Both the position numbers and the translations under genes were made by a program. A DNA stretch of 19,120 bases, taken from contig JBNLFS010000114.1 in assembly GCA_050305635.1 (NCBI GenBank), positions 1 to 19,120 of the forward strand, written 5' to 3'. The notes under the pieces were generated by a model, which worked only from the letters and a program-made list of their open reading frames with translations, searched no databases and was not told the origin of the DNA. This document shows, piece by piece, positions 1-7,232 of the stretch. The DNA is from Thiodiazotropha sp050305635 (lineage in GTDB: Bacteria > Pseudomonadota > Gammaproteobacteria > Chromatiales > Chromatiaceae). Within the stretch, counting starts at the first letter, position 1; each line of letters begins with the position of its first letter.

Positions 1-264
1 GTTGTCATCGCTGGGGCTGCGCAGGCAGTTCCAGTAGAAGGTGTGGTTCCACACCTGGGCGGCATTGTTGAACACGCCGCCTGAAGACTTCATGATGATC
101 TCTTCCAGAGCGGCGTTCTCGAACTCGGTGCCCGGAATCAGATTGTTCAGGTTCGTTACATAGGTGTTGTGATGCTTGCCGTGATGGAATTCGAGGGTCT
201 CCTTCGAGATCACGGGTTCCAGTGCGTCGATGGCAAAGGGAAGCGGGGGAAGTTCATGCGCCAT
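1..264 (-). CDS. sodB: Superoxide dismutase [Fe], N-terminal 88 residues (cut by window edge)
   Basis: This gene converts superoxide to oxygen and hydrogen peroxide in the cytoplasm, using an iron centre. The visible part begins MAHELPPLPF and keeps family landmarks: an HHGKHHNTYV helix whose His27 is a metal ligand, and a VWNHTFYWN segment whose His74 is the second ligand. The stretch FNNAAQVWNHTFYW is the form usual in iron rather than manganese enzymes. The remaining metal ligands (Asp and His near the C terminus) lie beyond position 1. The ATG at 262-264 is preceded on the minus strand by GAAGGAG (274-280), a strong ribosome binding site that fixes the start. The gene diverges from the hyuB-type gene across about 270 bases, so each has its own promoter. 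The identification is secure; only the metal type rests on motif style. Confidence 0.95.
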   Translation of the reverse strand, partial: MAHELPPLPFAIDALEPVISKETLEFHHGKHHNTYVTNLNNLIPGTEFENAALEEIIMKSSGGVFNNAAQVWNHTFYWNCLRSPSDDN

Positions 265-394
265 GAGTCAATACTCCTTCGTAATGCTGAGATATTTTTT
301 AAATTGTGTTCTGAGTCATCCCGATCCCGGTCGTACCACCCGGTACCCGGTAAGGCGGGGTGCAACGATGGGAGGGTTATCAGAAAAAACCAAG

Positions 395-414
395 TAGAAT
401 GGTCGACTATTCTA
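395..414. promoter_or_regulatory. Near-perfect 20-bp palindrome, candidate operator
   Basis: TAGAATGGTCGACTATTCTA reads the same on both strands except for one G/T pair (401/408). It lies in the space between the divergent sodB and hyuB-type genes, about 120 bases before the hyuB-type start. Its size and symmetry suit a dimeric regulator such as a TetR- or GntR-type protein. I do not recognise it as the site of a named regulator, and no regulator gene adjoins it. Confidence 0.4.
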
Positions 415-535
415 TCCGTGCCGTCCCGGGTATGCAACCGGCATGTTGTGAGGGAAAATGGCGCCGGCGTGCTGAGATCTGGCATGCTGAACCGAAAGTC
501 ATGATAACACTTAATGTTTACCCGTCGATGAAAGT

Positions 536-2077
536 ATGGATCCGATCGCACTGAGTATCTTCGCATCCCGCCTTGAGGCGGTGTGTGACGAGATGGGGGT
601 GGTGCTGCGTAACGCCGCCTTTTCGCCCAACATACGCGACCGTCTCGACTTTTCCTGCGCGGTGTTCGATGCCCGGGGTGAACTCTGCGCCCAGGCAGCC
701 CATATCCCGGTGCATCTTGGGAGCATGGCCTTTGCCATGGCGCAGATCGTATCCCGGGTCGACTGGGCGTCGGGTGACATGGTGGTGCTCAACGATCCCT
801 ATCTGGGGGGCACCCACCTGCCCGACGTCACCCTGATCGCACCCCTCTACCAAGCGGGGCGTCTCGTCGCTTTCGTGGTCAACCGGGCGCACCATGCGGA
901 TATCGGCGCGCAAACCCCAGGTTCGATGCCGGTCTCCCAATCCCTGGACGAGGAGGGCCGCATCATTGCGCCTGAGAAACTGGTCCGCGGCGGCCAAACC
1001 CAGCGGCATTTACTCCAGCAGATCACCGGAACGAACCGCAATCCGAGTGAGTCCGAGGGGGATTTCGCGGCGCAGATCAGCGCCAACCGGAGTGGTCTGG
1101 AGCGCCTGGGTAAACTGGTCGATGAGTGGGGATACGATGGTTTCGTCTCGGGTTTGCAGGCGCTGAATGACTACGGCGAACGGCTCGCTGCCCAGGCATT
1201 GCGGGCGATCCCGCCCGGGCGTTACCGATTCGAGGATCTGATGGATGACGACGGGCAGGGTAACCGGGACATACCCATCCGGGTCCTTCTGGATGTGACC
1301 CCAGAGCAGGTGCGGGTGGATTTCAACGGGACCGCAGGTCAGGTGGCCGGCAATATCAACTGCCCCCTGTCGGTGGCCGCCGCCGCCGTGTATTACGTTT
1401 TCCGCTGCCTGATGCCCGCTCAGACACCCGCCTGCGCGGGCACCTTCCGGCGCATCAGTCTGCATGCCCCCGAGGGCTCCCTGCTGAATGCCCGCAGGCC
1501 GGCCGCGGTCGCAGCGGGTAATGTGGAGACCAGTACCCGAGTGGTGGATGTGATCCTCGGCGCGCTGGCCCAGGCCATGCCCGAGGCCATAGCGGCCGCC
1601 AGCCAGGGTAGTATGAATAACCTGGCCATGGGCAGCGACCGCCCGGGCATGCGTTGGGATTACTATGAGACCATCGGCGGCGGTATGGGCGCCGGTGCCC
1701 TGGGCGGGGGCCTGAGTGGCGTGCAGACCCATATGACGAATACCCTCAACACACCCATCGAAGTCATCGAAGCCCGTTACCCTTTGCGTATCGGTCGGTA
1801 CGCCCTGCGCAGGGCTTCCGGGGGATCCGGTCAGAGACGTGGTGGCAACGGAGTGATTCGCGAGTACGAATTTCTTGCGCCGGCCCAGGTCACCCTGTTG
1901 ACCGAGCGGCGTCAGCACCAACCCTGGGGCATTGCCGGAGGTGAAAATGCTGTCACGGGTGTGAATCGGCTGAACGACCGGGTATTGCCACCGAAGGTCA
2001 GTTTCGATGTGGATGCCGGGGATCGGTTGTGTGTGGAAACCCCTGGCGGTGGGGGTTGGGGTGTGCCTGGGGAGTGA
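536..2077 (+). CDS. Hydantoinase B/oxoprolinase family protein (HyuB-type subunit)
   Basis: This 513-residue protein belongs to the HyuB family, one half of ATP-dependent N-methylhydantoinase, acetone carboxylase and 5-oxoprolinase type enzymes. Recognisable features are the MDPIALSIFASRLEAVCDEMG opening, the core around VVLNDPYLGGTHLPD and VVNRAHHADIGAQTPGSMP (about residues 84-130), a mid region with GNINCPLSVAAAAVYY, and the C-terminal glycine-rich ETPGGGGWG that ends most members. Length is normal and the frame is intact. The start has only a weak ribosome binding site, but the N terminus matches the family closely. The ATP-binding HyuA partner is normally encoded just upstream, sometimes fused; here the upstream neighbour is divergent sodB and nothing HyuA-like is present. 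Family membership is firm. The substrate cannot be read from the sequence. Confidence 0.9.
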   Translation: MDPIALSIFASRLEAVCDEMGVVLRNAAFSPNIRDRLDFSCAVFDARGELCAQAAHIPVHLGSMAFAMAQIVSRVDWASGDMVVLNDPYLGGTHLPDVTLIAPLYQAGRLVAFVVNRAHHADIGAQTPGSMPVSQSLDEEGRIIAPEKLVRGGQTQRHLLQQITGTNRNPSESEGDFAAQISANRSGLERLGKLVDEWGYDGFVSGLQALNDYGERLAAQALRAIPPGRYRFEDLMDDDGQGNRDIPIRVLLDVTPEQVRVDFNGTAGQVAGNINCPLSVAAAAVYYVFRCLMPAQTPACAGTFRRISLHAPEGSLLNARRPAAVAAGNVETSTRVVDVILGALAQAMPEAIAAASQGSMNNLAMGSDRPGMRWDYYETIGGGMGAGALGGGLSGVQTHMTNTLNTPIEVIEARYPLRIGRYALRRASGGSGQRRGGNGVIREYEFLAPAQVTLLTERRQHQPWGIAGGENAVTGVNRLNDRVLPPKVSFDVDAGDRLCVETPGGGGWGVPGE

Positions 2078-2555
2078 CAGCCGAATCGGTGAAGGGTGGG
2101 GGGATGGCCCGCTGACCCTCGGAACTTACGCGCTCATCGTCTGGTGGATTCTTAGGGGCTGATCGACGTATACCGCTGAGATAGGTAACAACCGGCCATG
2201 CAGCGCTGGGATCGCGGATGCGGTAGCCCCTTTCTGGACTTAGCTCAACAGGATGTTTATGCTTTGCCGGCAACTTTATGATTCAATGTGCATTTGCTAA
2301 ATGCTGTCCTTTATTCGTCGGGTTAATAACGAGCACGGACTGAGTCACAGGCCGTTATCACCGGTCAGATCAGCGCAGGGGGGTCGGCACTCCAGTCCTG
2401 CCGGGTGCATTGTCTCGTGCAGGGTATAAACAGGCCGCTCGATCAGTGGCTTGCTCGATGGCCGGGAACCATGGTCCGGCATCCGACTTTCTATTGAACG
2501 GAACCGGTTTCATTCCTCAGGGAAACGGGGCGACAAGGGAGCAGTCGATCTGGCT
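2078..2555. other. Gene-free stretch before the hybrid kinase
   Basis: About 480 bases lie between the hyuB-type stop and the preferred start of the histidine kinase. The open frames here, including a 91-codon minus-strand one overlapping the hyuB end, have the Arg/Pro/His-rich look of chance translation. A TATAAA at 2425-2430 could be a -10 element for the kinase, but no good -35 is at the right distance. I see no clear terminator, tRNA or repeat. Confidence 0.4.
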
Positions 2556-4445
2556 ATGAACAGCAAACTCAACCTGGAGCTGGCCAGGGAACACTACAAG
2601 ATCGTACCCAAGTCCAGTCTGGGTTTCTATGCCGTGCTGGTCATCACCAGCGTTTTCTATTGGGATCAACTGCCAGGTTACATCCTCTTCTCCTGGGTGG
2701 GTATCAATGCCCTCACCACCAGCTTCTTCCTTTATGTCAGCCGTCTTTCCCGGACCCGCCTGAATCTGTCGAATGCTCACGACTGGCTCAAGGCCTACAC
2801 CTGTCTGGTCTTCATACAGGACATACCCTGGAGCCTGATAGGACCGATCAGCTTTCTCGCCGAGGATGAGTCCTTTCGCATGCTGACTCTGCTGATGCTC
2901 AGTGGCGTGACAGCGGGAGGCATCATCTCCCGCGGGATCACCTATAAGAATTATGTCTTTTCTCTGCTGACACTCTTGACGCCCTTGTGCGTCACCCTGG
3001 TCTTTCAGCGGACCCAGGCGGCCGAGGTGATGCTGGTTATGATCACCATTTACACCCTGTTCATGCTGTCAGTGGCGAAGAACTACAATACCACCATCAA
3101 CCGCAATATCGTGTTATGGCTCGATAATGAAAATCTGGTGGGCGAGCTGCGTCATTCGCACACCGAGATCGAGGCGTCGAACCAGGATTTGACCCGCGAA
3201 ATCGAACAGCGCAAACAGGTCGAGCGGGAGCTGGTGCTGGCCAAGGAGCGATCGGAACGGGCCAATGAGGCAAAGAATCAGTTCCTCGCGACTGTCAGTC
3301 ATGAACTACGTACTCCGCTGAACGGCATCATGGGTCTGTCAGATCTGCTGCAGAGCGAGCCCATGGAGGCGTCATTCCGCTATCCCCTGGAACAGATCGG
3401 AAAAGCCGCCCGCACCCTGCAGCGCACGGTGAACGATATCCTGGACCTGACTGCGATCGAGGCTGGACACATTCGACTCAGCGAAGAGCCCTTCTCACTT
3501 CGCGGCGAGTTGGAGGAGGTGATCGCCCTGCTTTGGTCGAGTGCGGAACAAAAGCATCTGCTGCTCGATGCGACCATCGATCAGGATGTGGAAGATCACC
3601 TGCTTGGTGATGCTTACCGTCTCAGGCAGATCATCAGCAACCTGATCTCCAATGCGCTGAAATATACGGAAGCAGGCTCTGTCCGGCTGCATGTCAAACG
3701 ACTGCGGGGGGATGCGTCCGGGGTTACCCTCAGGTTTGAGATTGCGGACACGGGCATCGGGATCGACACCTCGGCACTGGACAGTATCTTCGACAATTTC
3801 ACCCGCCTGGAAAATTTTGAGACGCGCAGGAATGAGGGTGTGGGCCTGGGTCTGGCGATCGTTAAGACGCTCGTGAATCGCATGCAGGGGCAACTTCAGG
3901 TGGAGAGTCACCTGGGCGAGGGCTCCACCTTTCGTATCGATCTGGATTTCGCACCCACGGCGGTTCCTACCCGCTTGGCTGAACCGGAACAGGACAGCGG
4001 CAGGGTGCCGGAACAGTGGGATGGATTTCGGGTGTTGGTGGTGGATGACAATCTCATCAACCGGATGATCTTGACGGGGTATCTGACCAAACAGGCGATT
4101 CCCCACGAAGAGGCCTGCAACGGACGGGAAGCACTGCGCTGTCTGCGTGAACAGCATTTTGATCCGGTGTTGCTGGATATCCAGATGCCGGATATGAGCG
4201 GTATCGAGGTCGCCGCCCAACTGCATCGGGAACAGGATGACCTGCCTTTGCTGATTGCCGTGACCGCACATGCCTTTCCAGAACAGCGTGAGGCGATTCT
4301 GGAAGCAGGTTTCATGGATCTTCTCATCAAACCGGTCGAGGCGCAGGAGCTGAGCAAGATGCTGATTCAGGCCTATCGGACCATTCAGGTCCGGTTACGC
4401 TCCCCCAGGGACAACGGCATGGTGGGCAGTGCGCGCTTCGGCTGA
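2556..4445 (+). CDS. Membrane-bound hybrid sensor histidine kinase with receiver domain
   Basis: A 629-residue signalling protein. The N terminus has about six hydrophobic segments (residues 20-185, for example SSLGFYAVLVITSVFYW and LTLLTPLCVTLVF) with no recognisable extracellular sensor, then a coiled-coil linker rich in Glu and Arg. The HisKA domain carries the H box SHELRTPLNG with phospho-accepting His249. The ATPase domain has the N box (NLISNALKY), G1 (ADTGIGID) and G2 (GVGLGLAIV, near residue 429). The receiver (about 491-610) has acidic VVDDN, phospho-accepting Asp541 in LLDIQMP, and the conserved Thr and Lys in VTAHA and IKPV. No Hpt domain follows, so phosphate must pass to a separate Hpt protein or the receiver is autoregulatory. 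I start at ATG 2556, after AAGGGAG (2536-2542). A TTG at 2451 would add 35 unconvincing residues. No response-regulator gene adjoins it. The signal sensed is unknown. Confidence 0.9.
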   Translation: MNSKLNLELAREHYKIVPKSSLGFYAVLVITSVFYWDQLPGYILFSWVGINALTTSFFLYVSRLSRTRLNLSNAHDWLKAYTCLVFIQDIPWSLIGPISFLAEDESFRMLTLLMLSGVTAGGIISRGITYKNYVFSLLTLLTPLCVTLVFQRTQAAEVMLVMITIYTLFMLSVAKNYNTTINRNIVLWLDNENLVGELRHSHTEIEASNQDLTREIEQRKQVERELVLAKERSERANEAKNQFLATVSHELRTPLNGIMGLSDLLQSEPMEASFRYPLEQIGKAARTLQRTVNDILDLTAIEAGHIRLSEEPFSLRGELEEVIALLWSSAEQKHLLLDATIDQDVEDHLLGDAYRLRQIISNLISNALKYTEAGSVRLHVKRLRGDASGVTLRFEIADTGIGIDTSALDSIFDNFTRLENFETRRNEGVGLGLAIVKTLVNRMQGQLQVESHLGEGSTFRIDLDFAPTAVPTRLAEPEQDSGRVPEQWDGFRVLVVDDNLINRMILTGYLTKQAIPHEEACNGREALRCLREQHFDPVLLDIQMPDMSGIEVAAQLHREQDDLPLLIAVTAHAFPEQREAILEAGFMDLLIKPVEAQELSKMLIQAYRTIQVRLRSPRDNGMVGSARFG

Positions 4446-4507
4446 AGACGACATATTGGGTGGTCGGGCAGATATTATGCTGGTGGTGATCTGAGCGCCA
4501 ACCGATG

Positions 4508-4702
4508 TTACGGGGTCTTGCCGTTGCTGCCCGGACCAAACAACAGCCAGAGTAACAGGCCCAGCACGGGCAGCAGCAGGATGATCAGTATCCAGAAAAC
4601 CTTGCTGCCGGTTGTGGTGCCGCTGTCGAATGTCTTGACGATGGCCCAGATATCCAGAATCAGCACAATCAGGCTGAACAGACCGCTGACTTCAATGCCC
4701 AT
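4508..4702 (-). CDS. Small membrane protein, PLDc_N-like
   Basis: A 64-residue protein that is almost entirely two membrane helices: GLFSLIVLILDIWAIVKTF, then a short polar turn (DSGTTTGSK), then VFWILIILLLPVLGLLLWLLFG. The second helix, with LLPVLG and a closing hydrophobic-FGP, is the signature of the PLDc_N family, found as the N-terminal membrane anchor of cardiolipin synthases and often as free-standing small proteins. No phospholipase domain follows, so this is an anchor-only protein of unknown role at the inner membrane. GGGAG lies a few bases before the ATG at 4700-4702. It converges with the kinase gene and lies downstream of the small lipoprotein on the same strand. Confidence 0.75.
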   Translation of the reverse strand: MGIEVSGLFSLIVLILDIWAIVKTFDSGTTTGSKVFWILIILLLPVLGLLLWLLFGPGSNGKTP

Positions 4703-4833
4703 GATGGCTCCCGGTTAACAGGTATTTGTTGTTAGGGACCGCGTACCGTGCCAAGGTTCGGGTTTGGCTGAGAATTATACAACCAGCACATTGGCCCGTT
4801 GGCGCCTGGGCGGTGATGATCCCTGTTTCGGCG

Positions 4834-5046
4834 CTATTTCGCCTTTTCCTGAATAGCCTCGCCCGCCGCTTCAATCTTCTCGCCGACTTTTTTCGCGCTT
4901 TCGCTGAGGGCTTGTTTGGTTTCACTGAGGCCCTGATCGATTTTCTTGCCGGCCTTTTCCGCGGGACCTTCTTCGGATTTGTTACACGCGGCCAATGGCA
5001 GACTCAGGATCATGATCGTTGCAAGGCAAAGGATCCGTTTCTTCAT
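4834..5046 (-). CDS. Small lipoprotein with amphipathic helical tail
   Basis: A 70-residue predicted lipoprotein. The signal sequence (MKKRILCLATIMILSLPLAAC) ends in a clear lipobox LAAC, so Cys21 would be acylated. Residue 22 is Asn, not Asp, which favours outer-membrane sorting under the E. coli +2 rule. The mature part of about 50 residues is highly charged, Lys/Glu/Ala-rich and free of Pro after its start (SETKQALSESAKKVGEKIE), so it should form one long amphipathic helix. GGGAG about 7 bases before the ATG supports the start. Similar tiny lipoproteins are widespread and mostly unnamed; I do not recognise a function. It lies between the LysR-type regulator and the PLDc_N-like gene on the same strand, with gaps over 100 bases, so co-transcription is possible but not required. 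Confidence 0.8.
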   Translation of the reverse strand: MKKRILCLATIMILSLPLAACNKSEEGPAEKAGKKIDQGLSETKQALSESAKKVGEKIEAAGEAIQEKAK

Positions 5047-5139
5047 CTCGATACTCCCGTTGGCGCAAAAGATACCCTGACTCTAACACAACACCCTGGG
5101 GCTTTGAGCGAAACCCTGTAATTCAAGATGTGAAACAGT

Positions 5140-5160
5140 GTGTCTCGGGTTGAGGGACAC
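5140..5160 (-). terminator. Hairpin just after the LysR-type gene, weak terminator candidate
   Basis: Seven-base arms GTGTCTC (5140-5146) and GGGACAC (5154-5160) pair with one mismatch around a 7-base loop, starting 5 bases past the regulator's stop codon on the minus strand. Only a short T run (CTGTTTC) follows, so termination would be weak. Confidence 0.35.
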
Positions 5161-5164
5161 TACA

Positions 5165-6010
5165 CTAAAGCTCTTTGAGCAGCTTCAGCGCCTGGGGCAG
5201 GAATCCCCGTCGCTCGTCACCCGGGCGGTGAATTGCAAATGCATTGCGATCGATGACCGGAGCATCTTTCACGAGATGCAGTTTTCCCGCATCCAGATCG
5301 GATTGCACCATCTGTTGTGCCAGATAGGCGCTGCCACCGATGTTACGGATCAGATCGATCGCCAGTGTACCGGAGGCGAGGGAGACTGGGGGCGAGGTCA
5401 GCTCCGAAAAAAATTCCCGATGCTGGCGGGCAAAGGCATTACCCCAATCCACAAGATAGTAATTGGTTTGCGCAAGGGCCGTTGAGACATCGAGACCGGG
5501 CTCGGATGAGACCAGTAGAAGGGGAATTTCAAGCACCTGGCTGACCGGAAGGTCGGAGCCCTGGGGGGGATCGAACAAAAGGCCCAGATCCAGCAGGCCA
5601 TTGTTAAGCCGGCTGATGATGGTCTCTGTTGGCAGGGTTTCGATCTGTAACAGCATATCGGAGTTCACCGCATGAATCCGGCTGACCCACGCACGTAACA
5701 GGATATCCCACAGATCCAGAGGGCAACCCAACAGCAGGGTCTCATCGCCCCGGGCCCCCAGGGTGATCTCGCGTCGCGCCCGTTCCCAGTTTTTGACGAT
5801 GGTCTCGGCATAAGCGACCAGGCGCTCACCTGCCGGGGTTAACTGAATGTCGTTGCGGCGTCGGCTGAACAACGCGACACCCAGATTCGTCTCGAGCAGC
5901 TTGATTCGAGCGCTCACGGCCGATTGGGTCACAAACAGGGCGTCCGAGGCCTTGCCGAAGTGACGGGTTCTGACGACTTCCAAAAACGTCTTAAGCAGCG
6001 TGGTATCCAT
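5165..6010 (-). CDS. LysR-family transcriptional regulator, HdfR-like
   Basis: A 281-residue LysR-type DNA-binding regulator. The N-terminal winged helix-turn-helix (MDTTLLKTFLEVVRTRHFGKASDAL, then VTQSAVSARIKLLE and FSRRRNDIQLTPAG) is very close to E. coli HdfR (a regulator of flhDC), which also opens MDTELLKTFLEVSRTRHFG. A co-inducer-binding domain of normal length follows. I start at the ATG at 6008-6010 because it gives the HdfR-like N terminus; a TTG 15 bases upstream would add five residues. No clear ribosome binding site precedes either. It is divergent from a small acidic protein, with a dyad between them that could be its own operator. LysR regulators often control a divergent neighbour, but that target is inference. 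HdfR orthology is likely by N-terminal similarity but not proven. Confidence 0.85.
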   Translation of the reverse strand: MDTTLLKTFLEVVRTRHFGKASDALFVTQSAVSARIKLLETNLGVALFSRRRNDIQLTPAGERLVAYAETIVKNWERARREITLGARGDETLLLGCPLDLWDILLRAWVSRIHAVNSDMLLQIETLPTETIISRLNNGLLDLGLLFDPPQGSDLPVSQVLEIPLLLVSSEPGLDVSTALAQTNYYLVDWGNAFARQHREFFSELTSPPVSLASGTLAIDLIRNIGGSAYLAQQMVQSDLDAGKLHLVKDAPVIDRNAFAIHRPGDERRGFLPQALKLLKEL

Positions 6011-6113
6011 GCCGAATATCAACAATTAATAGGAAATTAAACATTAATGAGAGGATTCCGGGGGGTGACGGACCGCTGTGGTGTTCTGGACGGAGTATTT
6101 TTAATTGAAGTTA

Positions 6114-6126
6114 TTTGTCGTGACAA
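6114..6126. promoter_or_regulatory. T-N11-A dyad, candidate LysR operator
   Basis: TTGTCGTGACAA (6115-6126) is a dyad of TTGTC and GACAA around two bases. With the T at 6114 it fits the T-N11-A pattern that LysR-type proteins bind. It lies between the divergent HdfR-like gene and the small acidic protein gene, where an autoregulatory LysR site is expected. Confidence 0.4.
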
Positions 6127-6201
6127 CAAAAAAATTTTGCTATTCAAAATCTCTTTCCCGGGTTTACTCTTCGCCTAAATTCAGTAATTCCTAATAGGCC
6201 T

Positions 6202-6387
6202 ATGAACAGCGATTTCGATGACACCCTGCTGGATGATATCGACGACGTGGATGCCGATGTTGATGCCGGGGAAGACAAGCTTTCTGCGAAGAACCTGGAT
6301 GCACGCCGGCGTATCGAAAGACGTCAGGAATTGAAGCGTCTGCAGATGATGCTGGACGATCCGGACTACTACTACGATTTTGAGTAG
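6202..6387 (+). CDS. Small acidic protein, PA3496-like
   Basis: A 61-residue protein with an Asp-rich N-terminal half (DDTLLDDIDDVDADVDAGED) and a strongly basic, helical segment (ARRRIERRQELKRLQ), ending in an aromatic acidic tail (DDPDYYYDFE). This order, with ARRRIE followed by a leucine-charged helix and an Asp/Tyr/Phe tail, resembles the small PA3496 family described in databases as putative envelope integrity proteins. I recall that family only by pattern, so the assignment is tentative. There is no signal peptide or membrane helix. The ribosome binding site is weak (AATAGG close to the ATG). It is divergent from the HdfR-like regulator and convergent with the HybE-like gene. No experimental role can be read from the sequence. 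Confidence 0.65.
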   Translation: MNSDFDDTLLDDIDDVDADVDAGEDKLSAKNLDARRRIERRQELKRLQMMLDDPDYYYDFE

Positions 6388-6635
6388 GTTCGCGGATCGG
6401 TCCGTCGACCGGTAATGGGTATAACGCCTCGTCAAAGGGTCGGTTGTCTCTGGACAATTTCCCAATGTGCCTGCCATTCGTGAGTCTCTCCACCTCAGAG
6501 ATGGTTGAGATAGTGATGACAGGGAACTAACCGGGTGCCGGCTTATAACCTGCTAATCAGTGCACCAGACACCACGCTTTAGACGTGATTCAGCCCGTTA
6601 TCCAGACTATCGGATGAATTTCAAGCGGCCCTAAG

Positions 6636-7232
6636 TCAGTTGTCAGTGGTGTGATCGAAGGTCCCATCCCGTGCGATAAATCCCTCATCGCGGTCGTCCG
6701 CGCGCTTTTTCCGCTGTTTCAAGCGTTTCTTCACGGCTTGTTTCGACAACCGCTGCATGCTTAACGCGTGGGTATAAAAGAGTTTGTTCCAGATCTCGAA
6801 CGCTTCACGCGGGGTTTTGAAGTTGCGCATCCCCAAAGCAAAGGGTTGTATCAGGTAATGGCCGAGTTGGGTGTGATAATTCAGATTCGCAACCATCGCA
6901 TTACCGCAGCAGCCCAGTTTGAGGGAGGGGCCCACGATCTGGTACTCCGACTGACTGCGATCCTCACCACTCCAGCCATCCGGAATCAGGATATGGGGGT
7001 CGTGCTCGGGAAACAGCAGACGGGACATCATCCAGGGTGTGAGGATCAAGGTGGCGCGCCAGTGAGTTGAACGACAGTAGGCGTGAAGGTGAAATCCCAG
7101 TTGTGGGTTCACGCGCGGATCGTTTTCAAAAAAACGCCGATAGATATCACGATGTATATCCAACAGCGCGGGGCGAAACACCGAATCCCGCAGCCAGTTC
7201 GGGGGAAGCAGTTGCCACTGTGTATCGGCCAT
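6636..7232 (-). CDS. HybE-like protein ([NiFe]-hydrogenase assembly chaperone family)
   Basis: A protein of about 198 residues. Its central part (NPQLGFHLHAYCRSTHWRA, then TLILTPWMMSRLLFP) matches the hallmark of the HybE chaperone family, where a Trp a few residues before LxxTPWxMxxLLxP is typical. A later segment with GHYLIQPFALGMRNFKTPREAFEIW fits the family's terminal region. The C-terminal tail (SKQAVKKRLKQRKKRADDRDE) is unusually basic, and two Cys sit together in LGCCGN. HybE helps fold and export uptake hydrogenase; no hydrogenase, maturation or Tat gene is in this window, so the protein may work in trans or do something else. I start at ATG 7230-7232. The frame stays open to a TTG at 7407-7409 and an ATG at 7389-7391, but the extra residues look like chance sequence. 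The gene is real; the family call is moderate. Confidence 0.6.
   Translation of the reverse strand: MADTQWQLLPPNWLRDSVFRPALLDIHRDIYRRFFENDPRVNPQLGFHLHAYCRSTHWRATLILTPWMMSRLLFPEHDPHILIPDGWSGEDRSQSEYQIVGPSLKLGCCGNAMVANLNYHTQLGHYLIQPFALGMRNFKTPREAFEIWNKLFYTHALSMQRLSKQAVKKRLKQRKKRADDRDEGFIARDGTFDHTTDN

Noticed and set aside
1010..1921. A 303-codon minus-strand open frame
   Set aside because: It is antisense to the well-conserved hyuB-type gene and has the composition of a shadow frame.
1998..2273. A 91-codon minus-strand open frame after the hyuB-type gene
   Set aside because: Pro/His/Arg-rich translation, no family likeness, no ribosome binding site, and overlaps the end of the hyuB-type gene.
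3495..4271. A 258-codon minus-strand open frame
   Set aside because: It is antisense to the kinase ATPase and receiver domains, which carry all expected motifs.
4726..5121. A 131-codon plus-strand open frame
   Set aside because: It covers the small lipoprotein antisense. The lipoprotein has a lipobox and a ribosome binding site, so the minus strand is the real gene.
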